A stretch of DNA of 64,000 nt from Methylomarinum vadi (GTDB lineage: Bacteria > Pseudomonadota > Gammaproteobacteria > Methylococcales > Methylomonadaceae). Below are positions 11,106 through 20,423 of this stretch, piece by piece. The translations under genes and the position numbers were made by a program. How positions within the stretch are numbered: the stretch's first letter is position 1; every line of letters starts with the position of its first letter. The notes under the pieces are model-generated. The model saw only the letters and a list, made by a program, of their open reading frames with translations, was not told the origin of the DNA and searched no databases. Where the stretch lies: positions 3,172,501-3,236,500 of the forward strand of contig NZ_JPON01000001.1 in assembly GCF_000733935.1 (NCBI RefSeq), given 5' to 3'.

Positions 11106-12962
11106 ATGCAAAAAAAATTTGCGGTCAAGGATACCCTAGCGGAGAGTCGCGTTTTTTTAAGCCGGGTGGTTGCGGCCTTTGCTTTCATGTTTTTGCTGAC
11201 ATTAGGGCTGGTTGTCAGGCTGATTTATTTGCAAATTGTCGGTCATGAGCATTATGCCATGTTGGCCAAGGACAACCGTATCAAGATTGCGCCATTGCCG
11301 CCGACGCGAGGCATCATCTATGATCGCCATGGCAGAATTTTGGCGGAAAACCTGCCCTCTTACAGTCTCGAACTCATCCCCGAGCAGGTCAAGGATCTTG
11401 ATGATACGCTGACACGATTACAGAGCTTGTTGGATATTTCGGATGAACAAATAGAGCAATTCGACAAGCAAAGACACCGGCGAAAATCCTTTAGCAGTAC
11501 GCCGTTATTGCTGCGCATGAGCGATGAGGAAGTCGCCAAATTTGCCGCAGTCAGGCCTTATTTTCCCGGCGTGGATATTCAGGCCCGCTTGGTTCGTTAT
11601 TATCCTTACGGGGAATTGGCTTCGCATGTGGTCGGTTATGTCGGCAGGATTAATGAAAGGGAATTAAAGTCCTTGCCGGTCTCAGAATATCGCGGCACCA
11701 ATCATATCGGTAAAATCGGGATCGAAAAGACCTATGAAGAATATTTGCACGGTACAACCGGGTATGCCGAAATTGAGACCAATGCCCAGGGGCGCTCGGT
11801 CAATTCGGTCGATGCCTTGGATCCGGTGCCCGGTGCCAATCTTTATTTGACGCTCGATATCGACCTGCAAAAAACCGCTTATGATGCACTCGGAGACTAT
11901 AATGGCGCGGCCGTTGCGATAGAAATAGATAGCGGTGACGTGCTGGTGTTCGCCAGCCGTCCGGGCTTCGATCCCAATCCGTTTGTTTACGGGATCAGTC
12001 GCAAAGCGTATAAAGCGTTGCAGGAATCGGATGATCAACCGCTCTTCAACCGAGCATTGCGTGGCCAATATCCTCCCGGTTCTACCATGAAGCCCTTCAT
12101 CGGATTGGCTGGTTTGGAGTATAACGCGACCGATTTTCAGCATAAGTTGTTTTGCCCCGGCTATTACCAATTGCCTAATGTCAGTCATAAATACCGAGAC
12201 TGGAAACGATGGGGACACGGTTGGATGGATTTGAAGGACGCGATCACCCAATCCTGCGATGTTTATTTTTATGATTTGGCTCTGACGCTGGGGATCGATA
12301 ATATGCATGAATTCCTCGATAAATTCGGTTTTGGCCGTAAGTCGGGCATCGATTTGGTCGGAGAGCAAGCCGGATTGCTGCCATCGCGGGAGTGGAAGAG
12401 GGCAAAGCGCAATCAACCCTGGTATCCGGGAGAAACGTTGATTACCGGTATCGGCCAGGGTTTTACTCAAGTGACGCCGCTGCAATTGGCCCGAGCGACG
12501 GCGACGCTGGCTAATCATGGCCGGATCGTAACGCCTTATCTGGTCGATAGAATCATTGGCACCAACTATACCATCCCTGGCCCGGCGCAAAGCGGCGAAG
12601 TGATTGCACTTAAACAGCGCAATATCGAAGACATCGTGATGGCGATGGTCAATGTCGTTCATGGCGCGCGAGGTACGGCAAAGAGAATCGCCGATGGGAT
12701 CGATTATCAGATCGCCGGTAAAACCGGGACCGCTCAGGTTTTTTCGGTTAAACAGGAAGAAAAATACAATGAAGAGGAAATTGAATTCAAATTGCGCGAC
12801 CATGCTTTGTTTATTGCCATTGCGCCGGCGCATGCGCCCAAAATTGCGGTGGCGGTAGTGGTCGAAAATGGTGGTCACGGAGGGTCGGTTGCGGCGCCGA
12901 TAGCCGGTAAGATCATCAAGCAATATCTCGGTTCGAACGAAGGAAGTCCCGATGAAGAATGA
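11106..12962 (+). CDS. mrdA: Penicillin-binding protein 2 (elongation transpeptidase)
   Basis: A class B penicillin-binding protein that crosslinks peptidoglycan during lateral growth, working with RodA. At 618 aa it is near the E. coli length (633). It has a cytoplasmic stub, one transmembrane helix (residues 20-41), a dimerisation domain starting at PPTRGIIYDRHGRILAEN, and a transpeptidase domain. The active-site motifs are complete: nucleophile Ser326 in STMK, SCD for SxN around 374-376, and KTG at 539-541. It overlaps rodA by 11 bp. The PBP2-type subfamily is assigned from neighbours mreBCD and rodA. Confidence 0.97.
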   Translation: MQKKFAVKDTLAESRVFLSRVVAAFAFMFLLTLGLVVRLIYLQIVGHEHYAMLAKDNRIKIAPLPPTRGIIYDRHGRILAENLPSYSLELIPEQVKDLDDTLTRLQSLLDISDEQIEQFDKQRHRRKSFSSTPLLLRMSDEEVAKFAAVRPYFPGVDIQARLVRYYPYGELASHVVGYVGRINERELKSLPVSEYRGTNHIGKIGIEKTYEEYLHGTTGYAEIETNAQGRSVNSVDALDPVPGANLYLTLDIDLQKTAYDALGDYNGAAVAIEIDSGDVLVFASRPGFDPNPFVYGISRKAYKALQESDDQPLFNRALRGQYPPGSTMKPFIGLAGLEYNATDFQHKLFCPGYYQLPNVSHKYRDWKRWGHGWMDLKDAITQSCDVYFYDLALTLGIDNMHEFLDKFGFGRKSGIDLVGEQAGLLPSREWKRAKRNQPWYPGETLITGIGQGFTQVTPLQLARATATLANHGRIVTPYLVDRIIGTNYTIPGPAQSGEVIALKQRNIEDIVMAMVNVVHGARGTAKRIADGIDYQIAGKTGTAQVFSVKQEEKYNEEEIEFKLRDHALFIAIAPAHAPKIAVAVVVENGGHGGSVAAPIAGKIIKQYLGSNEGSPDEE

Positions 12963-14082
12963 AACTCGCAGCGAGCAGTTTGTTCCACATTCGCTGTTGG
13001 GGAATTTGCTGAGGAAGCTGCACATCGATATTCCGTTGTTTGTCGCCTTGCTTTTGATCTGTGCCTTGAGTTTTTTAGTGTTGTACAGTGCCGGCGGGCA
13101 GGAAATAGGGATCTTGGTAAAGCAGGCGGCGAGGATGGGGGTCGCCTTTGGACTCATGACCGCTTTAGCGCATGTTAACCCGCATCAATTCAAGCGGCAT
13201 TCGGTGCTACTGTTCGTCATCGGCGTCGCGTTACTCGTCGCGGTGTTGGTCATGGGGGAAATCGGCAAGGGAGCGCAACGTTGGCTGGATCTGGGGTTTT
13301 TCCGTTTTCAACCCTCGGAAATGATCAAGATCACGACGCCGATGATGATCGCCTGGTATTTGTCCGAATTTTCCCTGCCGCCGAAGCGTAAGCAGCTGTT
13401 TATCGCTGGTCTGTTGATTATCGTGCCGACCGTGTTGATCGCGAAACAGCCGGATCTCGGCACCTCATTGCTGGTGGCCAGCTCGGGAGCGGCGGTGTTG
13501 TTTTTCGCCGGACTGTCTTGGCGGTTCATGTTGACGACACTGGCGATACTGGCTTCCTTGACCCCGATTTTATGGCATTTTATGCGCGATTATCAACGCG
13601 CCAGGGTGCTGACTTTCTTGAATCCCGAAGCCGATCCGATGGGGCGTGGCTATCATATCATCCAGTCTAAAATCGCGATCGGCTCCGGCGGCGTCCATGG
13701 CAAGGGCTGGTTAGGCAGTACCCAGGCACAACTGGATTTTTTGCCGGAAAGTTCAACCGACTTTATATTTGCCGTTTTTGCCGAAGAATTCGGCTTGTCC
13801 GGATGTTTAGGCTTGCTATTATTATACTTATTGATTATCAGCCGCTGTCTTTATATTGCGGTCCAGGCTCAGGATACGTATAGTCGATTATTGGCGGGTA
13901 GCCTGACCTTTACCTTTTTCGTCTATGTTTTTGTGAATATCGGCATGGTGATCGGAATTTTACCAGTAGTCGGAGTACCTTTGCCGTTGATCAGTTATGG
14001 CGGCACCTCGATGGTGACGTTGATGGCCGGTTTCGGCATCCTGATGTCGATTCATACTCATAGAAAATTTTTGCCGACCTGA
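12952..14082 (+). CDS. rodA: Rod-shape-determining SEDS glycosyltransferase RodA
   Basis: A 376-aa SEDS-family protein with about ten membrane helices that polymerises lipid II into glycan strands for PBP2. Signature segments include the long periplasmic loop with AIGSGGVHGKGWLGSTQAQLDF-like sequence around residues 241-264, the following STDFIFAVFAEEFGL, and PLPLISYGGTSMV near the C-terminus. It overlaps mrdA by 11 bp and is followed by mltB with a 7-bp gap, which suggests coupled translation. Confidence 0.97.
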   Translation: MKNETRSEQFVPHSLLGNLLRKLHIDIPLFVALLLICALSFLVLYSAGGQEIGILVKQAARMGVAFGLMTALAHVNPHQFKRHSVLLFVIGVALLVAVLVMGEIGKGAQRWLDLGFFRFQPSEMIKITTPMMIAWYLSEFSLPPKRKQLFIAGLLIIVPTVLIAKQPDLGTSLLVASSGAAVLFFAGLSWRFMLTTLAILASLTPILWHFMRDYQRARVLTFLNPEADPMGRGYHIIQSKIAIGSGGVHGKGWLGSTQAQLDFLPESSTDFIFAVFAEEFGLSGCLGLLLLYLLIISRCLYIAVQAQDTYSRLLAGSLTFTFFVYVFVNIGMVIGILPVVGVPLPLISYGGTSMVTLMAGFGILMSIHTHRKFLPT

Positions 14083-14089
14083 TGCTGTG

Positions 14090-15088
14090 ATGAAAATGCG
14101 AAAGAAAACTTCCATGTTAGGAGCTGTCATTTTGACGTTGATTTCCCTCCCGGCGTTTGCGCTGATCGAGGAGAATCAGGCGTTTAACGATTTTATCGGC
14201 ACGATGGTGAGCGAGCACCAGTTTGATGAAACGGAATTGCGGCATTTGTTTCAGGCGGTGGAAATCAAGGATAAAATTCTGCAGGCCATATCCGCGCCGG
14301 CCGAGGCATTGCCATGGTATAAATACCGCAAAATTTTTCTGACCGATTCGCGAATAAAGGATGGCTTAAGGTTTTGGCGGGAGAATGAGCCGGTATTGAC
14401 TACGGTCGAGAAAGAATACGGCGTGCCGCCGGAAATTATCACCGCGATCATTGGCGTGGAGACGCGCTATGGCGCCCATACCGGCTCGTATCGGGTGATC
14501 GATGCCCTGGCCACGCTGGCTTTCGCTTATCCCAAGCGCAGTCAGTTTTTCTCCAGCGAACTGGTTCAGTTTTTGATCTTATGCCGCGATGAGCAATTAG
14601 ACCCGCTAGAGCCATTAGGGTCGTATGCAGGAGCCATGGGCGTACCGCAATTCATGCCCAGCAGTTATATCCGCTATGCGGCGGACTTCGATTTAGACTC
14701 TAAGCGCGATATATGGCATAACAATGCCGATGTGATTGCCAGTGTCGCCAATTATTTCGCCCAGCACCGGTGGCAGAAAGGGGCGGCGATCGCTTTCCCC
14801 GTGACCGCCTCGGGGGATGCCTACCGGCAAGCTTTGACGAAAGGCCTGCAGCCCGATACAAGCGTGGCTCAATTGAAACATTGGCAAGTGAGTGTTCCCG
14901 AGCAATTAAATCAGGCTGAGAAAGTTAAATTGTTGGCTTTCGAACAGGAAAACGATGAAGAATTATGGCTGGGCCTGCATAATTTTTATGTCATTACCCG
15001 CTATAACCATAGTCCTTTATACGCGATGGCGGTTTACCAGCTGAGCCAGGCTATCGCCGAGCAGAAAAAAATGAGCAATGAAGAATAG
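14090..15088 (+). CDS. mltB: Lytic murein transglycosylase B
   Basis: A periplasmic enzyme that cleaves the MurNAc-GlcNAc bond to form 1,6-anhydro ends and makes room for new wall material. An N-terminal signal peptide (KKTSMLGAVILTLISLPAFA) precedes an SLT/MltB fold. The catalytic Glu is in GVETRYGAHTGSYRV (about residue 124), followed by SYAGAMGVPQFMPSSY. The signal peptide lacks a lipobox cysteine, so this copy may be soluble rather than a lipoprotein as in E. coli. The nearest starts are GTG 14087 and ATG 14090; ATG is chosen. It overlaps rlpA by 11 bp. Confidence 0.94.
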   Translation: MKMRKKTSMLGAVILTLISLPAFALIEENQAFNDFIGTMVSEHQFDETELRHLFQAVEIKDKILQAISAPAEALPWYKYRKIFLTDSRIKDGLRFWRENEPVLTTVEKEYGVPPEIITAIIGVETRYGAHTGSYRVIDALATLAFAYPKRSQFFSSELVQFLILCRDEQLDPLEPLGSYAGAMGVPQFMPSSYIRYAADFDLDSKRDIWHNNADVIASVANYFAQHRWQKGAAIAFPVTASGDAYRQALTKGLQPDTSVAQLKHWQVSVPEQLNQAEKVKLLAFEQENDEELWLGLHNFYVITRYNHSPLYAMAVYQLSQAIAEQKKMSNEE

Positions 15089-15869
15089 AGTCTTATGCTT
15101 CGCATTTATTATTGTTAATGGTTGTAGTATCGATCCATTAGTCAAGGATAGTGCGCCGGATACGGTGCCGGTCGATATCATGGCAATCCCCGATGCAGTA
15201 CCGCGTTACGAGAAGCGTACCCGGGCGGGCAACCCCGGCACTTATGAAGTGTTGGGTCAGCGTTATCAGGTTTTGGTGGACAGTAACGGCTATCGAAAGC
15301 GAGGCATCGCTTCATGGTACGGTAAGAAGTTTCATGGCAGAAAAACAGCCAACGGCGAAATTTATAATATGTTTGCGATGACCGCGGCCCATAGAACGTT
15401 ACCGATTCCCAGTTACGTCAGGGTAACCAATTTAAAGAACCAGCGTAGCGTGGTCGTGAGAATCAACGATAGAGGCCCGTTTCATGATAACCGCATCATC
15501 GACCTGTCCTATGCCGCGGCCGTCAAACTGGGGGTACAGCAAGCTGGTACCGGCTTCGTCGAAGTCGTGGCGCTAGATCCTTCGTCACAGCCCGCTGCAA
15601 AACTAGCGCAAAAGCCTGAAGTAAATCCCGATGAAAAGCTGTATTTGCAAATCGGCGCCTTCAGCAATCAATTTAACGCAAGGCAGTTGCAACAAAAAGT
15701 CGCCCAAATACCGTTGGCGGCTGCTCGCCTCAAAGTAGCCCAGCATCAAGGCGACACGGTCTATAAAGTACAATTAGGGCCGGTAGCTTCGGTGGAGATG
15801 GCCGACCGTCTCAATGAACAACTGGTGGCAATGGGGGTTACCAGTAGTACGCTGGTCAGCGACAACTGA
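15078..15869 (+). CDS. rlpA: RlpA-family septal ring lipoprotein
   Basis: A 263-aa outer-membrane lipoprotein (lipobox VNGC, Cys16). It has a double-psi beta-barrel domain (GIASWYGKKFHGRKTANGE from about residue 75, and VVRINDRGPFHDNRIIDLS) followed by a C-terminal SPOR domain beginning at LYLQIGAFSNQFNA. RlpA proteins with both domains act as lytic transglycosylases on peptide-stripped glycan at the septum in Pseudomonas; activity here is inferred. The catalytic Asp equivalent lies in NDRGPF. It overlaps mltB by 11 bp and sits next to dacA, which suits a role in wall turnover. Confidence 0.94.
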   Translation: MKNRVLCFAFIIVNGCSIDPLVKDSAPDTVPVDIMAIPDAVPRYEKRTRAGNPGTYEVLGQRYQVLVDSNGYRKRGIASWYGKKFHGRKTANGEIYNMFAMTAAHRTLPIPSYVRVTNLKNQRSVVVRINDRGPFHDNRIIDLSYAAAVKLGVQQAGTGFVEVVALDPSSQPAAKLAQKPEVNPDEKLYLQIGAFSNQFNARQLQQKVAQIPLAAARLKVAQHQGDTVYKVQLGPVASVEMADRLNEQLVAMGVTSSTLVSDN

Positions 15870-15960
15870 GCAGCCGAGGCTTCCTGTCACTGTGGCGAAA
15901 TGCCAATGCAGTGACCAGCAATGATACAATATTCCCGATTTTTATAAGTAAATCCGAATT

Positions 15961-17127
15961 ATGAGCATGACTTATTTTTTTCATAGAACCGTCGTCCTAT
16001 TCAGCGTCCTGGTGTTGGCAGCTTTGTTGCAGACCGCATCGGCCGCCGACAACATTCTGATTCCGGCTCCTCCGACAGTAGCCGGTAGTAGTTATTTTTT
16101 GATGGACTTCAATAGCGGCCGGGTGCTGGTGGAAAAAGACGCGGATGAGAAATTGCCGCCAGCCAGCCTGACCAAAATCATGACGGTCTATGTCGTTTTC
16201 CGTGAATTGAGTAATGGCCACTTGAGTTTGGACGAGAAAGTAACCATCAGTAAAAAAGCCTGGCAAACGCCAGGGTCGAGGATGTTCGTCGAAGTCAACA
16301 AACAGGTGGCCATCGAGGATTTGTTGAAGGGTGTGATCATTCAGTCCGGCAATGACGCTAGCGTGGCTCTGGCCGAGCATGTCGCCGGCGACGAGGCCAC
16401 TTTCGCGGCCTTGATGAATCAGCATGCGCAACGCCTGGGCATGACCAATACCCATTTCGAAAACAGCATGGGCCTGCCCAGCGAGAATCACTATACTACG
16501 GCTCGGGATCTGGCAACGTTGACTCAGGCGTTGATCCGGGAATTCCCCGACTATTATAAATGGGATTCGCAAAAGGAATTTACCTACAACAATATCACTC
16601 AACATAACCGCAATAAATTACTGTGGCGTGACGAATCGGTCGACGGCGTGAAAACCGGTTATACGGAAGAGGCGGGATATTGTTTGGTCGCTTCGGCCAA
16701 ACGCAACGACATGCGTTTGATTTCGGTGGTCATGGGAACCGCCAACGAGAATGCCAGGGCCAACGAGAGTCAGACCTTGCTCAATTACGGCTTTCGTTTT
16801 TTCGAGACACACAGGCTTTATGAGGGAATGGCGCCACTCACGGAAACGCGAGTCTGGAAAGGGGACAACAAGCAGCTGGAGTTAGGCTTGTTACATGATC
16901 TTTATGTCACGATCCCGCGGCGGCACTTCAATGATCTGAAGGCCGAAACCATTGTCGATAAGCGCATTACCGCGCCGGTCAAGGAAGGGGAAGCGGTAGG
17001 GACGTTGAACGTGACGCTAGCCGGCGACGTCGTCGTCAATAAGCCGCTGGTTGCTTTGAATACCGTGTCCAAGGGAAGTTTGGTCCAGCGTCTTTATGAT
17101 GAAGCATTGTTGCTGATGGAGCGTTGA
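15961..17127 (+). CDS. dacA: D-alanyl-D-alanine carboxypeptidase (PBP5/6 type)
   Basis: A low-molecular-weight penicillin-binding protein that removes the terminal D-Ala from pentapeptides and so limits crosslinking. The 388-aa protein has a cleaved signal peptide ending near TASA, a penicillin-binding domain with Ser69-x-x-Lys72 (ASLTK), Ser129-Gly-Asn131 and Lys231-Thr-Gly233, then a beta-sandwich domain and a C-terminal amphipathic helix (LVQRLYDEALLLM) that anchors it to the membrane. It overlaps the downstream aminotransferase by one base (TGATG). The 91-bp upstream gap shows no promoter I would defend. Confidence 0.96.
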   Translation: MSMTYFFHRTVVLFSVLVLAALLQTASAADNILIPAPPTVAGSSYFLMDFNSGRVLVEKDADEKLPPASLTKIMTVYVVFRELSNGHLSLDEKVTISKKAWQTPGSRMFVEVNKQVAIEDLLKGVIIQSGNDASVALAEHVAGDEATFAALMNQHAQRLGMTNTHFENSMGLPSENHYTTARDLATLTQALIREFPDYYKWDSQKEFTYNNITQHNRNKLLWRDESVDGVKTGYTEEAGYCLVASAKRNDMRLISVVMGTANENARANESQTLLNYGFRFFETHRLYEGMAPLTETRVWKGDNKQLELGLLHDLYVTIPRRHFNDLKAETIVDKRITAPVKEGEAVGTLNVTLAGDVVVNKPLVALNTVSKGSLVQRLYDEALLLMER

Positions 17128-17966
17128 TGGAAAATAAGGTTTATTTAAACGGCGAATATTTGCCTTTGTCCAAGGCGAAAATATCGGTACTCGATCGCGG
17201 ATTCTTGTTTGGAGACGGAGTTTACGAGGTCATACCCGCTTACCACGGTAAATTGTTCCGCTTGCAAGAACATTTGGATCGCCTAGAGAGTAGCTTGAGC
17301 AATATTCGCTTGGGATTATCCTATAACATGGACAAATGGCGCCAGATTCTGGAACCGTTATTGGATAAGGACAAAGACCAATATATTTATCTGCAAATCA
17401 CCCGCGGCGTCGCGCCTAAGCGCGACCATGCGTTTCCCGTTAGTCCAGTGCCGACGGTGTTCGCGATGTGTTCCGACATACAGCATGTCGCCGATAGGGA
17501 TAGCGGTGTCAAGGCGGTGACCATGGAGGACAGCCGCTGGGATATGTGTAATGTCAAGGCGACCACCTTGTTGGCCAATATTTTATTGCGGCAGCAGGCG
17601 ATCGAGCAGGGTTGCGCCGAGGCTATTCTCATCAAGAACGGTTATGTTACCGAAGGCGCGGCCAGTAACTTGTTCGCCGTGATCGACGGCGTGTTGATGA
17701 CGCCGGCGAAAAGCGGTGATATCCTGCCGGGCATTACCCGTGATGTCATCATCGAGTTGGCTCGGGCAAACGATATTCCGGTTAAGGAAGACATTATTTC
17801 CCTGGATGCCTTGCAAACCGCCAGTGAAATTTGGGTGACCAGCTCGACCCGTGAAATCATACCGGTAGTAGAGTTGGACGGCAAAAAAGTCGCGGATGGC
17901 CTGCCGGGCCCGCTTTGGCAAAAAATGCACGAGCTTTTTCAAGACTATAAGCAATCCGTATCATGA
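17127..17966 (+). CDS. dat: D-amino-acid transaminase
   Basis: A fold-type IV PLP enzyme of 279 aa, close in size to Bacillus D-alanine aminotransferase. Conserved features are YLNGEYLPLSKAKISVLDRGFLFGDGVYEV at the start (quoted here in parts: LDRGFLFGDGVYE), catalytic Lys144 in CNVKATTLLANI, and the PLP phosphate loop near TSSTREIIPV. It interconverts D-Ala and D-Glu with keto acids, so beside dacA it may recycle D-Ala released from the wall. Branched-chain transaminase is the main alternative, but length and motifs favour the D-amino-acid group. The ATG overlaps the dacA stop; the upstream TTG is less likely. Confidence 0.9.
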   Translation: MENKVYLNGEYLPLSKAKISVLDRGFLFGDGVYEVIPAYHGKLFRLQEHLDRLESSLSNIRLGLSYNMDKWRQILEPLLDKDKDQYIYLQITRGVAPKRDHAFPVSPVPTVFAMCSDIQHVADRDSGVKAVTMEDSRWDMCNVKATTLLANILLRQQAIEQGCAEAILIKNGYVTEGAASNLFAVIDGVLMTPAKSGDILPGITRDVIIELARANDIPVKEDIISLDALQTASEIWVTSSTREIIPVVELDGKKVADGLPGPLWQKMHELFQDYKQSVS

Positions 17967-18229
17967 GCGATAAAGAAACGCTGTTGGAATTTCCCTGCCA
18001 ATTTCCGATCAAGGCCATGGGGGTTAGTTCCGACCAATTCGATATAACTGTGATTGAAATCGTTCGGCGTCATGTCGATGACATCAAGGAAGGTGCCGTT
18101 ACCAGCCGGCCCAGCAAGGGCGGTAAATATACGGCGGTGACAGTGGTTATCGAGGCGACCAGTCGGAAGCAGCTGGATGCGATCTATCAGGATTTGACCG
18201 ATCATCCCGATGTGTTGATGGCATTGTAG
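17963..18229 (+). CDS. ybeD: UPF0250/DUF493 protein YbeD
   Basis: An 88-aa protein of the YbeD family, which has an ACT-like alpha-beta fold. The conserved beginning LLEFPCQFPIKAMG and the core GKYTAVTVVIEATSR are clear. In E. coli, ybeD lies between dacA and lipB, and the same order is kept here with two insertions (the transaminase and the heme-type protein). Its molecular role is not established; a link to lipoate synthesis is suggested only by conserved neighbourhood. It overlaps the previous gene by four bases (ATGA). Confidence 0.93.
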   Translation: MSDKETLLEFPCQFPIKAMGVSSDQFDITVIEIVRRHVDDIKEGAVTSRPSKGGKYTAVTVVIEATSRKQLDAIYQDLTDHPDVLMAL

Positions 18230-18274
18230 CGTCCGTTAGTACTCAGGCTGCTTTTAGACTTCGCTATTGAAAAC

Positions 18275-18832
18275 ATGAGAAATTATCTGAATGCCATGGT
18301 GTTAGCCGCATTCGCCACGTCGGCCGGCGCCGATGAACAGGTGCTGATCGATCAAAGCCGCCAACTCGTCAAGAGTTACGCTCAGCGTTTGCAAGCGGAG
18401 CTGCAGAAGGGTTTGCAGCGCGAAGGGCCGTTGCTGGCAATTCGCCGTTGCCATGCCGTGGCGCCAGCAATTAGCCAACAACTTAACCACGACGATTGGC
18501 GAGTTAGGCGGACGGCGCTACGCGTACGTAATCCGCTGAATCATGCGGACTCCTGGGAACGGGCGGTGCTACAACAGTTCGAGCAGCGCCGGCGGCAGGG
18601 CGAAAAGATCGCCGCTTTGGAATATCATGAAATCGTGGAGCGCGACGGCGACCGCTATTTTCGTTACATGAAGGCGATCCCGACCCAAGCCCTTTGTTTG
18701 ACCTGTCATGGCGAGCATATCGCTGGTCAACTCGGAGACGAACTGCGCAAACTCTACCCCGATGACCAGGCAACAGGATTCGGCCTCGGCGACATCCGCG
18801 GCGCTTTTACCGTCAGCCGGCAATTGGACTGA
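18275..18832 (+). CDS. DUF3365 (Tll0287-like) putative c-type heme protein
   Basis: A 185-aa secreted protein with an N-terminal signal peptide ending near SAGA. It has a helical region containing a Cys-His pair ([10 protein letters not shown], residues 58-68) and a c-type heme attachment motif Cys141-Leu-Thr-Cys144-His145. The C-terminal [13 protein letters not shown] is typical of DUF3365 proteins, which include heme-based sensors and periplasmic cytochromes. Attachment of heme is inferred from the CxxCH motif. It overlaps lipB by one base (TGATG), so it is cotranscribed with the lipoate genes although this pairing is unusual. Function unknown; a redox or gas-sensing role is possible. Confidence 0.82.
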   Translation: MRNYLNAMVLAAFATSAGADEQVLIDQSRQLVKSYAQRLQAELQKGLQREGPLLAIRRCHAVAPAISQQLNHDDWRVRRTALRVRNPLNHADSWERAVLQQFEQRRRQGEKIAALEYHEIVERDGDRYFRYMKAIPTQALCLTCHGEHIAGQLGDELRKLYPDDQATGFGLGDIRGAFTVSRQLD

Positions 18833-19440
18833 TGCAGATCCGACTGACCGATCTGGGCCGGCAGGATTATCAAACTGTCTGGCGGCAAATGCAGCGATTC
18901 ACGGCAAACAGGACGGCGGAAACCGATGACGAAATTTGGCTGGTCGAGCACCCGCCGGTTTATACCCTGGGCCTGAACGGCAAGCGCGAACATATCCTCG
19001 GCTTGAGCGATATTCCGGTGGTGGAAAGCGATCGTGGCGGTCAGGTGACTTACCACGGACCGGGACAGCTGGTCGTTTATTTGCTGGCCGATTTGCGCAG
19101 GTTGAAATTGGGGCCGCGACAACTGGTCACGATACTGGAAAATGCTATGATAAAGGCTTTGGCCCAATATGGCATCGAGTCTCAAGCCAGGGCGGAAGCT
19201 CCCGGCGTCTATGTGGCCGACAGGAAAATCGGATCGGTCGGTCTGCGCATCAAAAATGGGTGCAGTTATCACGGCTTGAGCTTGAACAACAATATGGATT
19301 TGACGCCGTTTCGGCATATCAATCCCTGCGGTTATGCCGGTCTTGCGGTCACGCAGTTGGTCGAGGAAGGCGTCGACATTTTTACTCACGAACTGGCTGT
19401 GCCGGTTGTCCACGACATCATCAAGGCTATCGAAACATGA
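18832..19440 (+). CDS. lipB: Octanoyltransferase LipB
   Basis: This cytosolic enzyme moves octanoate from acyl carrier protein to the lipoyl domains of target enzymes through a Cys-linked thioester. The 202-aa protein has the family signature [16 protein letters not shown], the active Lys132 in [14 protein letters not shown], and the nucleophile Cys166 in INPCGYAG. Overlaps on both sides (one base with the heme-type gene, four with lipA) indicate coupled translation with the next enzyme in the pathway. Confidence 0.97.
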   Translation: MQIRLTDLGRQDYQTVWRQMQRFTANRTAETDDEIWLVEHPPVYTLGLNGKREHILGLSDIPVVESDRGGQVTYHGPGQLVVYLLADLRRLKLGPRQLVTILENAMIKALAQYGIESQARAEAPGVYVADRKIGSVGLRIKNGCSYHGLSLNNNMDLTPFRHINPCGYAGLAVTQLVEEGVDIFTHELAVPVVHDIIKAIET

Positions 19441-20399
19441 AGCTGAATGCCCCCTCGAGAGCGACCCCTGAAACCCACCAACGCAATGCCGATAAGTTGT
19501 CCAGGATTCCGGTCAAGGTGGAAAAAACGGGAACCCTGCTGCGCAAACCAGACTGGATTCGGATCAGGGTGTCGGCCAGCGATAAAGTCGCCCATATCAA
19601 GCAATCGTTGAGAGCGAATAGCCTGCATACGGTATGCGAGGAGGCGGCCTGCCCGAATCTTGGCGAATGTTTCAGTCACGGCACGGCGACTTTCATGATC
19701 ATGGGCGATTTATGCACCCGGCGTTGCCCGTTCTGCGACGTCGCCCATGGCAAACCGCAAGCGCTGGACCGGCAGGAACCCGAGAATTTGGCCGCCACGA
19801 TCGAGCAAATGGGGCTCAGGTACGTCGTGATTACCTCGGTCAATCGAGACGATTTGAGAGACGGTGGCGCCGGGCACTTTGCCGATTGCATCGAAGCCAT
19901 ACGGCGACGAACGCCTGCCACCAAAATCGAAATTCTGGTGCCGGATTTTCGGGGGAGGCAGCAAGTCGCCATCGATATTCTCGGTCGCCAACCTTGCGAT
20001 GTCTTCAATCATAATCTGGAGACCATTCCCCGCCTGTATCGGGAGGCCAGGCCCGGCGCCGATTATCAAGAATCGCTGCAGTTGTTGAAACAATTCGGCC
20101 AACAGCATCCGCAAATACCGACCAAATCCGGTTTGATGGTGGGTATCGGCGAAACCGAAGCGGAAGTGGTCGAGGTGATGAAGGATTTGTTGCAACATGG
20201 CTGTAGCATGTTGACGCTGGGGCAATATCTGCAGCCGAGCAAGGACCACTTGGCGGTGAAAGAATACATCACGCCAGCGCAATTCGATCGCTATGCCGAT
20301 ATTGCCAAGGAACTCGGTTTCAAGCAAGTCGCCAGCGCGCCGCTGGTACGCTCGTCTTATCACGCCGATCTTCAGGCCAAGGAGATTGTCGGCTCATGA
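19437..20399 (+). CDS. lipA: Lipoyl synthase LipA
   Basis: A radical SAM enzyme that inserts two sulfur atoms into octanoyl-lysine. The 320-aa frame starts at the ATG overlapping the lipB stop (ATGA). Auxiliary [4Fe-4S] cluster ligands are Cys67, Cys72 and Cys78 ([12 protein letters not shown]), and the radical SAM cluster is held by Cys93, Cys97 and Cys100 (CTRRCPFC). The C-terminal RSSYHA serine motif needed for auxiliary-cluster chemistry is present. The same frame stays open for 167 more codons upstream inside lipB, but that part is a shadow of lipB, not a fused domain. Confidence 0.97.
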   Translation: MKLNAPSRATPETHQRNADKLSRIPVKVEKTGTLLRKPDWIRIRVSASDKVAHIKQSLRANSLHTVCEEAACPNLGECFSHGTATFMIMGDLCTRRCPFCDVAHGKPQALDRQEPENLAATIEQMGLRYVVITSVNRDDLRDGGAGHFADCIEAIRRRTPATKIEILVPDFRGRQQVAIDILGRQPCDVFNHNLETIPRLYREARPGADYQESLQLLKQFGQQHPQIPTKSGLMVGIGETEAEVVEVMKDLLQHGCSMLTLGQYLQPSKDHLAVKEYITPAQFDRYADIAKELGFKQVASAPLVRSSYHADLQAKEIVGS

Positions 20400-20423
20400 T
20401 TTTCGGTCTCGATGGAGATGCAA

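Noticed and set aside
11682-13157. A 491-codon open frame antisense to mrdA and rodA
   Set aside because: It lies wholly opposite two well-supported genes, has no recognisable family or ribosome site, and reflects codon bias of the real genes.
18936-19436. A 167-codon upstream extension of lipA
   Set aside because: It is a +1-frame reading of lipB, Arg/Gly-rich, and the true lipA ATG overlaps the lipB stop.
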